DNA of 64,000 bases from Vibrio rhizosphaerae (GCF_024347095.1 NZ_AP024904.1:1-64000), one strand, 5' to 3'. Shown: positions 1 to 10,324, counted from the stretch's first letter. The notes: generated by a model not told the origin, from the sequence alone. Made by a program: numbers and translations.

Positions 1-1224
1 TTGGCAATGAAGAGAGAACACACTATAGATAATCTCTACCAACTCGCTGAACAAACCAAACAAGTTCAGGCTGATCGGATTGAGATCGTCCTTGAGGAAC
101 GTAAAGACGAGCACTTTCCCCCAATGTCAAAGGCATTGATGGAAACGCGTTCCGGTCTGACGCGACGGAAGCTGGATGAAGCGATTGCGAAAATGGAAGC
201 TGAGGGACATCAGTTTACCAAAAATAATGCCAATCATTATTCGATCTCTCTTGCTGAAGCGCACATGTTAATGGATGCGGCCGGAGTGTCCACTTTCCAT
301 CAACGTAAAAAGAATAATGATAATAAGCCTTGGATCATTAATGTTCAGAATCAAAAAGGTGGCACAGGAAAATCGATGACTGCGGTTCATCTGTCTGCTT
401 GTCTGGCTTTAAATCTGGATAAAAGATATCGCATCTGTTTAATCGATTTGGATCCTCAAGGATCGTTACGTCTATTTCTGAATCCTCAGATCAGTACGGA
501 AGAGAATGAAAGTATCTTTTCTGCTGTTGATATCATGTTGGATAATGTGCCGGAAGATACGGTTGTTGATCGTTCCTTTCTGAATAAAAATGTGCTGATG
601 TCCACCCAGTACCCCAATCTCAAAACCATTTCTGCATTTCCTGAAGATGCGATGTTTAATGCTGAAGCATGGCAATATTTGTCGCAAAATCAGTCACTGG
701 ATATCGTCCGGCTCTTGAAAGAGAAGTTGATTGATAAAATTGCAGATGATTTTGATATTATTGTGATTGATACCGGGCCGCATGTCGATCCGTTAGTCTG
801 GAATGCAATGTATGCTTCCAATGCGCTGCTGATACCATGTGCTGCAAAGCGTCTCGACTGGGCATCAACGGTTAACTTCTTCCAGCATTTACCGACCGTC
901 TATGAAATGTTTCCGGAAGATTGGAAGGGGCTTGAGTTCGTTCGTTTAGTCCCGACGATGTTTGAAGATGATAATAAAAAACAAGTTTCTGTTTTAACAG
1001 AAATGAATTATCTGCTCGGAGAGCAGGTGATGATGGCAACGATACCGCGAAGTCGGGCATTTGAAACTTGTGCTGATACCTATAGTACCGTGTTTGATTT
1101 AACTTCCGGTGATTTTGAAGGTGGGAAGAAAACACTGGCGACTGCACAAGATGCTGTTCAAAAAAGTGCGTTAGAGCTTGAAAGAGTGCTACATACACAT
1201 TGGCCATCGTTGAATCAAGGGTAA
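1..1224 (+). CDS. parA2: Chromosome II partition ATPase ParA2
   Basis: ParA/MinD-superfamily ATPase of the large ParA type. With ParB2 and parS2 it segregates the secondary Vibrio chromosome by forming nucleoid-bound filaments. An N-terminal winged-helix part (about residues 1-105) precedes the ATPase core. The deviant Walker A QKGGTGKS lies near residue 118, and the motifs LIDLDPQG and IDTGPHVDP follow. At 407 residues it is close to the family length. The window begins exactly on a TTG in frame; the ATG at position 7 (protein start MKREHT) matches the usual family start better, but nothing upstream is visible. The stop lies 6 nt before parB2, so the two form an operon. Recognised from family knowledge of Vibrio chromosome II ParA; highly confident in the product, less so in the start. 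Confidence 0.95.
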   Translation: MAMKREHTIDNLYQLAEQTKQVQADRIEIVLEERKDEHFPPMSKALMETRSGLTRRKLDEAIAKMEAEGHQFTKNNANHYSISLAEAHMLMDAAGVSTFHQRKKNNDNKPWIINVQNQKGGTGKSMTAVHLSACLALNLDKRYRICLIDLDPQGSLRLFLNPQISTEENESIFSAVDIMLDNVPEDTVVDRSFLNKNVLMSTQYPNLKTISAFPEDAMFNAEAWQYLSQNQSLDIVRLLKEKLIDKIADDFDIIVIDTGPHVDPLVWNAMYASNALLIPCAAKRLDWASTVNFFQHLPTVYEMFPEDWKGLEFVRLVPTMFEDDNKKQVSVLTEMNYLLGEQVMMATIPRSRAFETCADTYSTVFDLTSGDFEGGKKTLATAQDAVQKSALELERVLHTHWPSLNQG

Positions 1225-1230
1225 GAGAAT

Positions 1231-2202
1231 ATGGCAATGAAAACATCAGAATTAAACGCAAAACTGTTTGGGAAAGCAGATAAGCGTCGGGCAACGACCC
1301 CACAAGAAGCGCAAAATGCAGCAAAAGCAAAAGCGCATGTGATTGAGTTAGCGGTGGCGGGGCAAGATTTAGTCACCTTTGAATTGCAACGTATACCCGC
1401 GGACAGCATTGCAACCAAGACGACTGTTTTTGAGCGTAATGCTCGTGAGCAGTCTTTTCTGAATGAACATGCATTGTCTGATATTCTGAGTACCTTGCAA
1501 GAACGAGGGCAACAATATCCGGCGGTTGGACGAAGAACAGCCAATGGTTTGATCGAAGTGCTCGACGGCAGCCGTCGTCGGATGGCCTGTATGTTGGCGA
1601 ATCAGGATTTCCTCGTTTATGTTGCAGATGGTATCAATGAAGAACACGCCAAATTCTTGTCTGACGTGGCAAATGCACACAAACCGTTATCTCTTTACGA
1701 AAAGGGAAAAGAGATGCAGGCAAAGCTGGATAGTGGCGATGCTGAGGATCAGAAAGCGTTAGCCAAAATGTTCCAGTGTAGTGAAGCGTTGGTGAGTGGT
1801 GCGCTGAAGGCCGCCGCTTTACCACTTGAATTACTTCAGGCTTATCCTAATGTTGTTGAGCTTGGTCGCCCGACGATCGTAAAACTTCACAAGCAATATA
1901 GTGTGTTGGATGAGGAACAACGGGAGCAACTCTTAGATAAATGTCGTGCCGATGGTGAATTTGTCTGGCAAAAGAGTGATGCACAAGGGGTTGCCCGGTT
2001 AACGAAAGAAGTGACAGAGACGCTGGAACAATGGATGGCTTCATTGGCACCAAAGCAGAAAGCGGCCTCTCATAAAATTGAATTAGTCAAAGGACGTGCG
2101 AGTTATACCCGCAAAGGTAGTCAGTTAGTTCTAAACCTGAAGCGGGTTGATGACCAGCTGATGGATGAACTGTTTGAATTTATTCAGAGTAAAATGAAGT
2201 AG
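1231..2202 (+). CDS. parB2: Chromosome II partition protein ParB2
   Basis: DNA-binding partition protein that loads at parS2 sites and spreads. It has the ParB N-terminal nuclease/CTPase fold with a GSRRR box near residue 114 (equivalent of the GERR motif) and a central helix-turn-helix around residues 165-190 (AKMFQCSEALVSGALK). The lysine-rich C-terminal part is probably the dimerisation and nonspecific DNA-binding domain. A Shine-Dalgarno-like AAGAGAA lies just before the ATG; an alternative ATG sits two codons downstream. It is co-transcribed with parA2 and followed by a strong intrinsic terminator. Four motifs matching its expected target are present elsewhere in the window. Confidence 0.95.
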   Translation: MAMKTSELNAKLFGKADKRRATTPQEAQNAAKAKAHVIELAVAGQDLVTFELQRIPADSIATKTTVFERNAREQSFLNEHALSDILSTLQERGQQYPAVGRRTANGLIEVLDGSRRRMACMLANQDFLVYVADGINEEHAKFLSDVANAHKPLSLYEKGKEMQAKLDSGDAEDQKALAKMFQCSEALVSGALKAAALPLELLQAYPNVVELGRPTIVKLHKQYSVLDEEQREQLLDKCRADGEFVWQKSDAQGVARLTKEVTETLEQWMASLAPKQKAASHKIELVKGRASYTRKGSQLVLNLKRVDDQLMDELFEFIQSKMK

Positions 2203-2229
2203 CGTCTCGATTGATTGTTTGAAATAAGC

Positions 2230-2259
2230 AAGCCCGGTGATTTTTCACCGGGCTTTTTT
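2230..2259 (+). terminator. Intrinsic terminator of parA2-parB2
   Basis: GC-rich stem AGCCCGGTGA / TCACCGGGCT with a short T loop and a following T run, 27 nt after the parB2 stop. Confidence 0.9.
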
Positions 2260-2345
2260 GTCTCTCCTACTCCTCATGAGAAACTCTTTCTTTTCCTCAG
2301 ATGATTTGTATGATGTGATACCCATATCCCTGTTTTTACGGTTTT

Positions 2346-4385
2346 GTGTTTATGTCTGCTTTTTCTGAGGTTATCCCCCCATTACAGTCTTATCTGGAAC
2401 AAACCTTCTATCGTGCCGGTATTGTGCTCAGAGGAACACCGCAATGGACTGAAGCTCGGCTACTGCAATTGAAGAATTATTTTGTTGGTCGATATATACA
2501 GCTTGGGGGGCATCCCAGAGAAGGATATGAATGGTTCAATATAAAGTCCGGCCGGCGTTTACTGGGGCAGGAATGTGGGCTGCTATTGGTTGATTTATCG
2601 GTTGGGTTTGATGCTGACAGTTTTAATGCTGCCTTAGGAACGCTCCGAGGCGGCGGGCTGCTGGTATGGGTTGGTGATTCGCAGTTACTGGCTGATAATT
2701 TAGAACCTGCCCAGCAGTGGCTACGGCGAGCTCTGGACCAACTCATGATAGTGGATGAGTTCCAGCCCGCTGGCAGCATTGATTTTCCGCCAATATCCTT
2801 GACGCAAGTCGATCGGTTTGAACAACAGCGAGAAGCCATCGCGTCTATTGTTCATGTTGTCGAGGGACATCGTAAACGCCCCTTGGTATTGACCGCAGAT
2901 CGTGGTCGGGGGAAAAGTAGTGCTCTGGGCATTGCTGCGTCCATTTTAATGGAACGTCGTTCAGCTATTCAGATCAGGGTCACGGCACCTGTCTTTGCTG
3001 CCGTTGCTCCGATTTTTGAACATCTTCAGCGGATGCTTCCCGAAGGGCAAATACAGGGAAAGACCTTTATTTATCAGCAAGCCAGACTTCAATTTATTGC
3101 TCCGGATGAACTCATTCACATCCGGCCGGTCTGTGACCTGTTGTTGATTGATGAAGCTTCCGCAATACCCATACCACTGCTCACCGCTTTGACGCATCAC
3201 TACCATCGTTTAGTATTTTCGACGACCATTCATGGGTACGAAGGGTGTGGCAGAGGATTTACGCTTAAATTTTTACCGTGGTTGAAACATCACCGGCCCG
3301 GTTTCACTCATCAACAATTATCAACTCCGATTCGCTGGGCTGAAGGTGATCCACTTGAGCAATGGCAGTATCAAACATTTTTACTTGATGCTGAGTTACC
3401 CGCCGTAGAGGATGTACAAGATGGGCCGGTTGAATATCGTCATTTGACGCGCGAGCTCTTACTCAATCATCCTGAATTATTTGCAAATGTCTTTTCGTTA
3501 CTAACCCATGCCCACTATCAAACGACACCGAACGATTTAATGAGTATGCTCTCTGATACGAAGATGACGGTCTTGATTGCCGAGCGCTCGCATCATCTTA
3601 TCGGCTGTATTCTTGCGATACGAGAAGGACCTTTATCGTCAGCCGCGGTGGAGAGAATTCAACACGGTCAGCATCGTCCTAAGGGGCATCTTGTTCCGAC
3701 ATCGCTGGTGAATCAACTTGGCTTGTCTGATACAGCGAGTTTATCTTGCTGCCGAGTGATGCGTATTGCGATTCATCCTGCATGGCAAGGTCGGGGATAC
3801 GGCTCTGGTTTACTTTTTGCATTGAGTCGTCAATGTTCAACTGACTATATCGCCACCAGCTTTGGCGCAACGTCTGCACTCCTCCAATTTTGGGGCAAGA
3901 ATGATTTCCATCCGGTGAAAATCGGTTCGCGCAGAGATCAGGCGAGTGGCTGTTATTCTGTTGTGATGATTTACCGCAACTCGCATGCGTGGTTTGATGC
4001 GGCGAGAAAACAATTCTCATACTATTTTCTGCATGCTTTGAAAACTGAACTGACTCGGCTCGAGCCCGATATTGTCCGGCAGTTGTTAAAGATGAGCGTC
4101 ACTTTACCGATAATAGATATACCCATAGCATTGATTCAAAATTATGCGCAGGGTGGTTCCAACTATGAGAGTGTTGCGGTGTGGCTCTCCCTCTATATTT
4201 CACGCCTGCCACATGAGAGTATCGATATGATTGACGACTTATTGATTGAGAAAGTTTTACAGAATCAGGAATGGTCAACCATTGTTTCCCATGCATCTGT
4301 GACTGGCAGAAAACAAATTGAGCAGACAATCAGAGATAATCTTTCATCCCTTATTGCAAGTTTACAGTGTAAATCTGAGTCGTAA
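2346..4385 (+). CDS. tmcA: tRNA(Met) cytidine acetyltransferase TmcA
   Basis: Forms N4-acetylcytidine at the wobble base of elongator tRNA-Met, using ATP and acetyl-CoA. Domain order fits the family: an N-terminal DUF1726-like domain, then an RNA-helicase-like module with Walker A GRGKSS at residues 187-192 and the DEASAIP motif near 268, then a GNAT acetyltransferase domain with the acetyl-CoA loop HPAWQGRGYGSG near 475-487, and a C-terminal tRNA-binding part. At 679 residues it is near the E. coli length of about 671. The start given is GTG; an ATG two codons downstream at 2352 is equally plausible. It stands alone, and a parS2 site overlaps its last codons. Confidence 0.95.
   Translation: MFMSAFSEVIPPLQSYLEQTFYRAGIVLRGTPQWTEARLLQLKNYFVGRYIQLGGHPREGYEWFNIKSGRRLLGQECGLLLVDLSVGFDADSFNAALGTLRGGGLLVWVGDSQLLADNLEPAQQWLRRALDQLMIVDEFQPAGSIDFPPISLTQVDRFEQQREAIASIVHVVEGHRKRPLVLTADRGRGKSSALGIAASILMERRSAIQIRVTAPVFAAVAPIFEHLQRMLPEGQIQGKTFIYQQARLQFIAPDELIHIRPVCDLLLIDEASAIPIPLLTALTHHYHRLVFSTTIHGYEGCGRGFTLKFLPWLKHHRPGFTHQQLSTPIRWAEGDPLEQWQYQTFLLDAELPAVEDVQDGPVEYRHLTRELLLNHPELFANVFSLLTHAHYQTTPNDLMSMLSDTKMTVLIAERSHHLIGCILAIREGPLSSAAVERIQHGQHRPKGHLVPTSLVNQLGLSDTASLSCCRVMRIAIHPAWQGRGYGSGLLFALSRQCSTDYIATSFGATSALLQFWGKNDFHPVKIGSRRDQASGCYSVVMIYRNSHAWFDAARKQFSYYFLHALKTELTRLEPDIVRQLLKMSVTLPIIDIPIALIQNYAQGGSNYESVAVWLSLYISRLPHESIDMIDDLLIEKVLQNQEWSTIVSHASVTGRKQIEQTIRDNLSSLIASLQCKSES
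4360..4374. promoter_or_regulatory. parS2 centromere site 1
   Basis: GTTTACAGTGTAAAT exactly matches the Vibrio chromosome II ParB2 target NTTTACANTGTAAAN. It overlaps the 3' end of tmcA, so its bases also encode that protein's C-terminal residues. Confidence 0.85.
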
Positions 4386-4405
4386 TTACTCAGTTGAACT
4401 TGCCT

Positions 4406-4420
4406 ATTTACACTGTAAAT
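4406..4420. promoter_or_regulatory. parS2 centromere site 2
   Basis: ATTTACACTGTAAAT is a perfect 15-bp palindrome around a central C and matches the parS2 consensus. It is intergenic, 46 bp from site 1, so the two form a pair. Confidence 0.85.
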
Positions 4421-4537
4421 TTGCTAAGTTGGTGACCCAGCACTGAATTTTTAATGGCGCTTATTTAGTTGCGTCATGGGATGAGTAAAATATAAGCAAA
4501 TAGAATAGATTGCGATATGTACGATAAGGGCGAATAG

Positions 4538-6217
4538 ATGTGGAAAAGAATCTTATCTATTACAGAAGATAAAAAATCAGTCATCGCGAATCTGAAACCG
4601 ATAGAAACGCTGAGTAAGAAATTATCGAAAAGCGGAATCATGGAAGCTTTAGCAAATTTAGGTGCCTCTGAGTTCTATTTGGATCAGGATGTATTGGAAC
4701 GTTTTATCAATGATGCCAACGAAGGAAAAGGAGAAGCTTATCAAGATTGTGTCGTTGCAAAGCGTCTCCATGCGCAAGTGAGAGTCGATCTGGCTGAACA
4801 AGATATGCTTGCAAGTATGGTGGTCACAGGTGCATACGGTGGGCGAGGGTTATTTGGCAGTGATTTAGTTCATGCACTTGCTCAATCAAAAGTGACCAAA
4901 GGCATCAATAAAACGGCACTGAAAAAAGTTTTAATCGTCAGTCGCACTCTCTCCCCCGGAGAGATTTTCGTTCAACCTATTGCTCAAGGCAAAAATCCAA
5001 TCAATGGGGTTGATACGAAATTTATTCCTTTAGTTGATGATGTGACCAAACGTGTCTTGGCGCCACAGCAGAAAGAAAACTCGTCAAAGCTCGATATGAG
5101 AAATTTGGGAGAAACCATCACGGTTGGGGAAGGCGATCAAGTGATGCGCCGCATTCCTGCCACAAAAGGAACGCCCGGCTATACGGTTCAAGGAAAAGTT
5201 ATCCCCGCCAAAGCGGGGAATGACTCGCCCATGAAAGAAGGTAAAGGCACCGCTATTTCAGAGAAAGACCCCAATATTTTAGTTGCGACCATCTCTGGGA
5301 TGCCGCTGATTAAAGATCGAAGTATCGATGTGGATAATGCATTGTGTATGCAAAATATCAATGTGGGTACGGGGCATGTGAAATTTAAAGGGGCTTTGAT
5401 TGTTGCTGGCAATATTGAATCCGGCATGATTGTCCGTGCAACAGGTTCGATTACTGTCGGCGGATTTATCGAATCTGCAGATGTGCAGGCTCAGGGTGAC
5501 ATTCAAGTCGGGAAAGGCATTATTGGTCATACGACAAATGATGATGAAAAACGCACTTGTGTCGTGAAATCTGGTGCAACGATTAAAGCCAACTATGCAC
5601 AATACTCTGAACTTCAGGCACACGACGACATTCATCTGACGGTACATAGTATTAGCAATAATATTCGTTGTGGGCAGGATCTGTATATTATCGATGAAAA
5701 AGAGAAGCAAGGGACATTAAGTGGCGGCATGACGAAAGTCGGCGGCAAACTGGTCTGTGTTAATCTCGGGGTTGAGGGGGATACAGCAACCCGCGTTGAA
5801 GCATTTGGCTGCTATGCGAGTTACAGAGAGCGTCTGGAACAGTATAAAGAACAGTACAAACAGACGCAGGCCAAAACCATGGATATCGTTCGTCGAGAAT
5901 TAGAGTTTAATAAGAAACCCAAAGAAGAACGCACGGAAGAAGGGCGTGCAGCGATTGAACGTCTTAAACAGGAAACGAGCGAGCAGATGAATAAAGAAAA
6001 AGAGATGCTCGCAGTACTGGAAGATGAATTTGAAGATATGCTGAGAGAAAATACTATTGAGGTCAAAAGTAAAGTGTTCAGTCATGTGACCGTTCAATTT
6101 GGCGATGAACGCATTGTTATCAAACGATCTCATGGCCCGAGTATTTTTAATTTCACACAGTATGAAATCAAATGCCGCTCACTACTTGATGAAAATGATG
6201 TCGTCTCTGAAATCTGA
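4538..6217 (+). CDS. FapA (DUF342) family protein
   Basis: Cytoplasmic protein of the FapA/DUF342 family, whose members often pair with flagellar or surface functions; the exact role is unknown. The first ~170 residues form the FapA N-terminal domain. A glycine-rich stretch at about 190-420 (repeats such as GNIESGMIVRATGSITVGG) is typical of the right-handed beta-helix part. A charged helical coiled coil at about 425-505 is rich in E, K, Q and R, and a small terminal domain follows. There is no signal peptide or membrane segment. It is monocistronic, 152 bp after tmcA, and converges on the Lap cluster. Confidence 0.8.
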   Translation: MWKRILSITEDKKSVIANLKPIETLSKKLSKSGIMEALANLGASEFYLDQDVLERFINDANEGKGEAYQDCVVAKRLHAQVRVDLAEQDMLASMVVTGAYGGRGLFGSDLVHALAQSKVTKGINKTALKKVLIVSRTLSPGEIFVQPIAQGKNPINGVDTKFIPLVDDVTKRVLAPQQKENSSKLDMRNLGETITVGEGDQVMRRIPATKGTPGYTVQGKVIPAKAGNDSPMKEGKGTAISEKDPNILVATISGMPLIKDRSIDVDNALCMQNINVGTGHVKFKGALIVAGNIESGMIVRATGSITVGGFIESADVQAQGDIQVGKGIIGHTTNDDEKRTCVVKSGATIKANYAQYSELQAHDDIHLTVHSISNNIRCGQDLYIIDEKEKQGTLSGGMTKVGGKLVCVNLGVEGDTATRVEAFGCYASYRERLEQYKEQYKQTQAKTMDIVRRELEFNKKPKEERTEEGRAAIERLKQETSEQMNKEKEMLAVLEDEFEDMLRENTIEVKSKVFSHVTVQFGDERIVIKRSHGPSIFNFTQYEIKCRSLLDENDVVSEI

Positions 6218-6222
6218 GTTAA

Positions 6223-6242
6223 TGCCGCGGCTCCCCGCGGCA
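6223..6242. terminator. GC hairpin between fapA-like gene and lapB-like gene
   Basis: Perfect 8-bp stem TGCCGCGG / CCGCGGCA with a 4-nt loop between two convergent genes. The T run is about 12 nt away, so it is a weak but likely bidirectional terminator. Confidence 0.45.
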
Positions 6243-6272
6243 CACTGAGCATCTTTTTTGCTGATGGGCGGG

Positions 6273-8384
6273 TTAAACGGCCCGGACGTTTCCCTGACGC
6301 AGATTATTGAGCACTTCCTCTTTGGCTCCGTCTGCAATCACATACCCTTTTTCCATCACGATAATTCGATCGACAATATCCAGCATTGATGTTTTATGCG
6401 TGATAAGTATCAGTGTCTCGTTTGACGTTAACTGCTTAAACTGATGCTTCACATGCATTTCTGAGCGGTTATCCATGGCACTGGTTGGCTCATCCATGAG
6501 TAAAACGGGAGGACGGCCTAACAAGGCGCGGGCAATCGCAACCGCTTGTTTTTGTCCACCGGAAAGTAATTGTCCGCCTTCCCCGACTTGCCGTTCCATT
6601 CCTGCAGCATCTTGTTGAGTAAACATTGTTACGCCAGCCCGATTGGCGGCATCGAGAACATCCCGATCATCAACCAATGGTCTTCCGAGTGTGATGTTTT
6701 CCCGAATTGTCCCGAAAAATAGCAGGCTATCTTGTGGAACACAGCCAATATTTCTACGAATATCAATATGGTGTAGCTGAGAAATATTGGTATCGTCAAT
6801 ACGAATGTGGCCTTCTGTGGGCTTATATAATCCCATGATTAAGCGTTCTAATGTCGTTTTTCCTGACCCCACTCTGCCGATGATCGCAACTTTTTCTCCG
6901 GGATTGATGGTCATACTGACATCACGAATCGCGGCTGAAGCAGAACCGGGGTAATGAAACGTCACATTATCTAACTCAATTTTGCCTTTAAAGATGGGGC
7001 GATGAATATAGCGTTTACCTTCTTCTTGCTCATCCGGCATCGACATAATGCCTTCGATTAGCGTAAATGCCGATTTAGCCTGAGTATATCGGGTCGAGAG
7101 TAAGGAGAGCTGGATCATTGGTGCGATTGCTCTGCTACTGAGCATCGTCGCCGCAATCATGCTCCCCATAGTCAGGTCACCTTCAGAAATCAAATAAACA
7201 CCGACAATAATCATTCCCACGTTACTGACTTGCTGAACAAATCCGGCAGCGTTCTGAACACCGTTGGTTATTTTTCTGCTTTTGATGTTCCAATTCGCCA
7301 TGTGTGCCACTGCTTCTTCCCAGCGATATTGGAATTGACTTTGTGCACCGAATAATTTGACCGTTTCTAAACCGGCAAGACTTTCAATCAGGTTGGCATA
7401 TTTCTGAGAAGCCAATCTGGAGCCTTCTTCGATGGCAACTTTGAGTTTTGCCTGAATGAAGTATGAGTAACATGCCAGTATCACCACACCGACAATCGGA
7501 ACGATAACTAATGGACCTGACATTAACCAAATCAGTAACAGGAATAAGAAAGCAAATGGTAAATCAATCAGTGATGAGATCGTGGCTGATGTGAAAAACT
7601 CCCGGATGGACTCGAATTCTTGTAAATGTCTGGCAAATGCACCGACCGAAGGCGGGCGATTTTCCATCCGAATGCCCAATACCTTACTGTAGAGTTTTGA
7701 CGAGATGAGAATGTCTGATTTTTTCCCGGCAACATCAATAAAATAGCTTCTCAGCAGTTTTAACGTGATATCAAACAGAAAGATACAGACGATCCCACTG
7801 GAAAGCACCCAGAGAGTTTCAAATGCAAGGTTTGGCACGACTTTGTCATAAACTAACCGGGAGAACATCGGGGCAGCAATCGCAAAGGCATTAATCAGCA
7901 GTGAAGCGATCAGCACATCGCGATAAATATTTTTTGATTGCCAAATCGTACTCCAGAACCAGTGTCCCTGATTTGTTTTTAAAACCTCCGGAGACCGTTC
8001 ATCATAGCTGAACTGCTTTTTCACCATAAAGTAACGGCCGATATAACGTTCTTTCAGTTCTTCAAGAGAGTAGGAAATCGGCACCATACCGGATGCTTCC
8101 GTCACGACTTCAGCCTCTTGTTGCTCTTCATGAATACTGAGTAAGACACATGATTCGCCACCTTTTAATAAAAGTACAACAGGAAATATCAGCCGGGGAA
8201 TATCGTCCAGTTTGGTGCGGTTTTCCTTGGCAACCAATCCAGCTCTTTCTGCTGCCCGGGGAAATAAAAACGGGGTTAGCCGTCCGTCTGATAATGGTAA
8301 TCCATTAATCAGTGCTTCCGGGGAATTGGCTAAGCCATAATACCGACTGATATAAATCAGCGAGTTAAGTAATGTATCTTGCAT
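6273..8384 (-). CDS. lapB: LapB-like type I secretion ABC transporter
   Basis: Inner-membrane ATPase/permease of a type I secretion system, of the kind that exports very large RTX adhesins. The N-terminal ~140 residues have the C39-peptidase-like fold but no Cys in the catalytic region, so this is a non-proteolytic C39-like domain. Transmembrane helices span roughly 160-440. The nucleotide-binding domain follows, with Walker A GRVGSGKTT near 505, signature LSGGQKQAVAIA and Walker B PVLLMDEPTSAMD. It is the last gene of the minus-strand lapC-lapG-lapD-lapB set. Neither an adhesin substrate nor a TolC-like channel is adjacent. The assignment to the Lap subclass rests on the neighbouring lapD and lapG. 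Confidence 0.88.
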   Translation of the reverse strand: MQDTLLNSLIYISRYYGLANSPEALINGLPLSDGRLTPFLFPRAAERAGLVAKENRTKLDDIPRLIFPVVLLLKGGESCVLLSIHEEQQEAEVVTEASGMVPISYSLEELKERYIGRYFMVKKQFSYDERSPEVLKTNQGHWFWSTIWQSKNIYRDVLIASLLINAFAIAAPMFSRLVYDKVVPNLAFETLWVLSSGIVCIFLFDITLKLLRSYFIDVAGKKSDILISSKLYSKVLGIRMENRPPSVGAFARHLQEFESIREFFTSATISSLIDLPFAFLFLLLIWLMSGPLVIVPIVGVVILACYSYFIQAKLKVAIEEGSRLASQKYANLIESLAGLETVKLFGAQSQFQYRWEEAVAHMANWNIKSRKITNGVQNAAGFVQQVSNVGMIIVGVYLISEGDLTMGSMIAATMLSSRAIAPMIQLSLLSTRYTQAKSAFTLIEGIMSMPDEQEEGKRYIHRPIFKGKIELDNVTFHYPGSASAAIRDVSMTINPGEKVAIIGRVGSGKTTLERLIMGLYKPTEGHIRIDDTNISQLHHIDIRRNIGCVPQDSLLFFGTIRENITLGRPLVDDRDVLDAANRAGVTMFTQQDAAGMERQVGEGGQLLSGGQKQAVAIARALLGRPPVLLMDEPTSAMDNRSEMHVKHQFKQLTSNETLILITHKTSMLDIVDRIIVMEKGYVIADGAKEEVLNNLRQGNVRAV

Positions 8385-8410
8385 TCAAGCTGACCTTTTG
8401 TATTCTTCCG

Positions 8411-10324
8411 TCACTTATCAACAATAAAGCCCTGGAATACGTCAATAAAGTGTTCAGCCAGAAAGTCCAGCTGCTCTTGTGTTTCTATCCTTGACGCGAC
8501 TGTTGTAATGTCCAGATTATGCGCGGCTCTTGAAATCGATGCCAGTGTATATGTCTGTTTCTCATCTTTTAGGTTATGCGTAAATAAATAATCCAGCTTC
8601 ACGTAATGTGGTCGGAATTCGTTGAGATAATCCAGTGTCTGGAAATGTCGTCCATAGTTATCGACACCAAAGTCCGCACCGGCATCTCGAATAGCATGAC
8701 AGAAAAGTGCCGTATAACTGGCTATATCAATGAAACAGGCTTCCGGAATTTCAAAATGGAGTCGTTGAGCTGCTGATGGATTTTGCATAAGCAACTGTGA
8801 AACCCAGCGGATGAAACTCGGATCCGAGATACTGCTGGCAGAAATATTAATTGCCAGAATATCGCTGCCGCCTTCATCCTGAACTAATTTTTCGAACATT
8901 TGCTCAATCACATACTCATCGAAAATGTGACTGACGTTAAGCTGCTCCAGCGCAAACAGATATTGCGTGGCACTATATCGCTGGCCAGCCTTTTTGATAG
9001 AGGAGAACACTTCTTTGTGTAATTCCTTACCATCTTTGTCACATGCCGCCTGAAAACGAAAATGAACCAAATTATCTTTGATTGCTTCATCAACCAGCGC
9101 TTTCCACTGTTGTTTACCCATGACTAATCGATTTTCGTCACTGTTGATATAGCTGTATGGTTTAGTCCGGTTTGCTTTTGCCGACGCTAAGGCATTATCC
9201 AGCAATGACAGAATGTTGGTGGTGGTGGTTTTCGATTTATTCAGTACCATCCCCAGATATGCTTCCGGAGAAACGAGCCCTGTCGGATCGGGAGTCATGC
9301 CTGAGATGCAGTTCATAATATCTTCAGCAATCGACTGAATCTCATCGTCTTCTGCATGCGGGAAAAGAAAAGCGAATTCACTATTAGATAAACGCGCAAT
9401 AATCGTTCCCGGAGCGTTCACCGAGAGTTTGAGATGCTCTGCCAGTGTTTCCACCTGTCTGTCTCCGCTCTCATACCCTTGAACCTCGTAGCTCTCTTCG
9501 ATAAAAGCAGCCTGAAGCATCGCAACGGCACCGTCTCCGCCTTCGCTTAACCAACTCTCCAACTGATTCATATAGTAAGAACGATTGCCCAGTTTTGAGA
9601 CAGGATCGAGATAAGCCCGATCGCGGAGTTGTTGTGCTTCTCTTGCCTGAGCCATAAACGATTTTTCAACCTGAGAAGACATCCGGTTGATGCCATCAAC
9701 GACATGAACGAGATCTTTGGTCATTGGCGGCGGTAAAGGTTTTCCAAACTGGCTGCGTGCGACCTGCTCCATTTTGATCACTATTGCATGAAGTGGCCGT
9801 AGAGAGTGTTTGATAATCAGCGCTATTGCGATCAGCCCGAATAGAAAAACACAGCCGAAAACAATACTCAGGCGAATGAGGGCATCCCACAGCTGGCGGT
9901 ATGCTTCACCCGGGTGGCTGACAATTTCTACTTCGGCTAATTGCATCCATCCACTGGTCACCACGCGGCTTTCATTGATAGGTTCAAACAACTTAAGGTG
10001 AGTGAACCATGCCGGTACTCCGTTGGGGGTGATTGGATAAGTCCGTACAATGGCTGGTCGATTATCGAAAAAGGTTAATTTGACCAGCGAATACGTACTG
10101 CCATCAAATAGCGCATTGATCACCGATTCAGCTGCAACCGTATCCTTATCTTCCAAATACGGCGCCAGCGCCAGCCCTACAGTATTGATGGTATTGCTGA
10201 CTTCTGAACGTTGCTGTTGTTCAAGGTTGCTGCGAGTGGTATTAAATTGAATAATAAATACCGCACTAATCAGCAAAATAAACAGCGCAATCATTCCCAT
10301 AACGATTTGCTTGTAAAGAGTCAT
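8411..10324 (-). CDS. lapD: LapD-type c-di-GMP receptor
   Basis: Inner-membrane receptor that, when it binds c-di-GMP, sequesters the periplasmic protease LapG and so keeps a surface adhesin in place. TM1 is at about 8-28, a periplasmic LapD/MoxY-type domain at 29-148, TM2 at 150-172, HAMP to about 225, then GGDEF and EAL domains. Both catalytic motifs are degenerate: SNSEF (313-317) replaces GGDEF, and KEVF occupies the EAL position. It should therefore bind rather than make or break c-di-GMP. The periplasmic GWMQ with Trp126 lies where the LapG-contacting Trp of Pseudomonas LapD is found. It is 6 nt downstream of lapG. Confidence 0.92.
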   Translation of the reverse strand: MTLYKQIVMGMIALFILLISAVFIIQFNTTRSNLEQQQRSEVSNTINTVGLALAPYLEDKDTVAAESVINALFDGSTYSLVKLTFFDNRPAIVRTYPITPNGVPAWFTHLKLFEPINESRVVTSGWMQLAEVEIVSHPGEAYRQLWDALIRLSIVFGCVFLFGLIAIALIIKHSLRPLHAIVIKMEQVARSQFGKPLPPPMTKDLVHVVDGINRMSSQVEKSFMAQAREAQQLRDRAYLDPVSKLGNRSYYMNQLESWLSEGGDGAVAMLQAAFIEESYEVQGYESGDRQVETLAEHLKLSVNAPGTIIARLSNSEFAFLFPHAEDDEIQSIAEDIMNCISGMTPDPTGLVSPEAYLGMVLNKSKTTTTNILSLLDNALASAKANRTKPYSYINSDENRLVMGKQQWKALVDEAIKDNLVHFRFQAACDKDGKELHKEVFSSIKKAGQRYSATQYLFALEQLNVSHIFDEYVIEQMFEKLVQDEGGSDILAINISASSISDPSFIRWVSQLLMQNPSAAQRLHFEIPEACFIDIASYTALFCHAIRDAGADFGVDNYGRHFQTLDYLNEFRPHYVKLDYLFTHNLKDEKQTYTLASISRAAHNLDITTVASRIETQEQLDFLAEHFIDVFQGFIVDK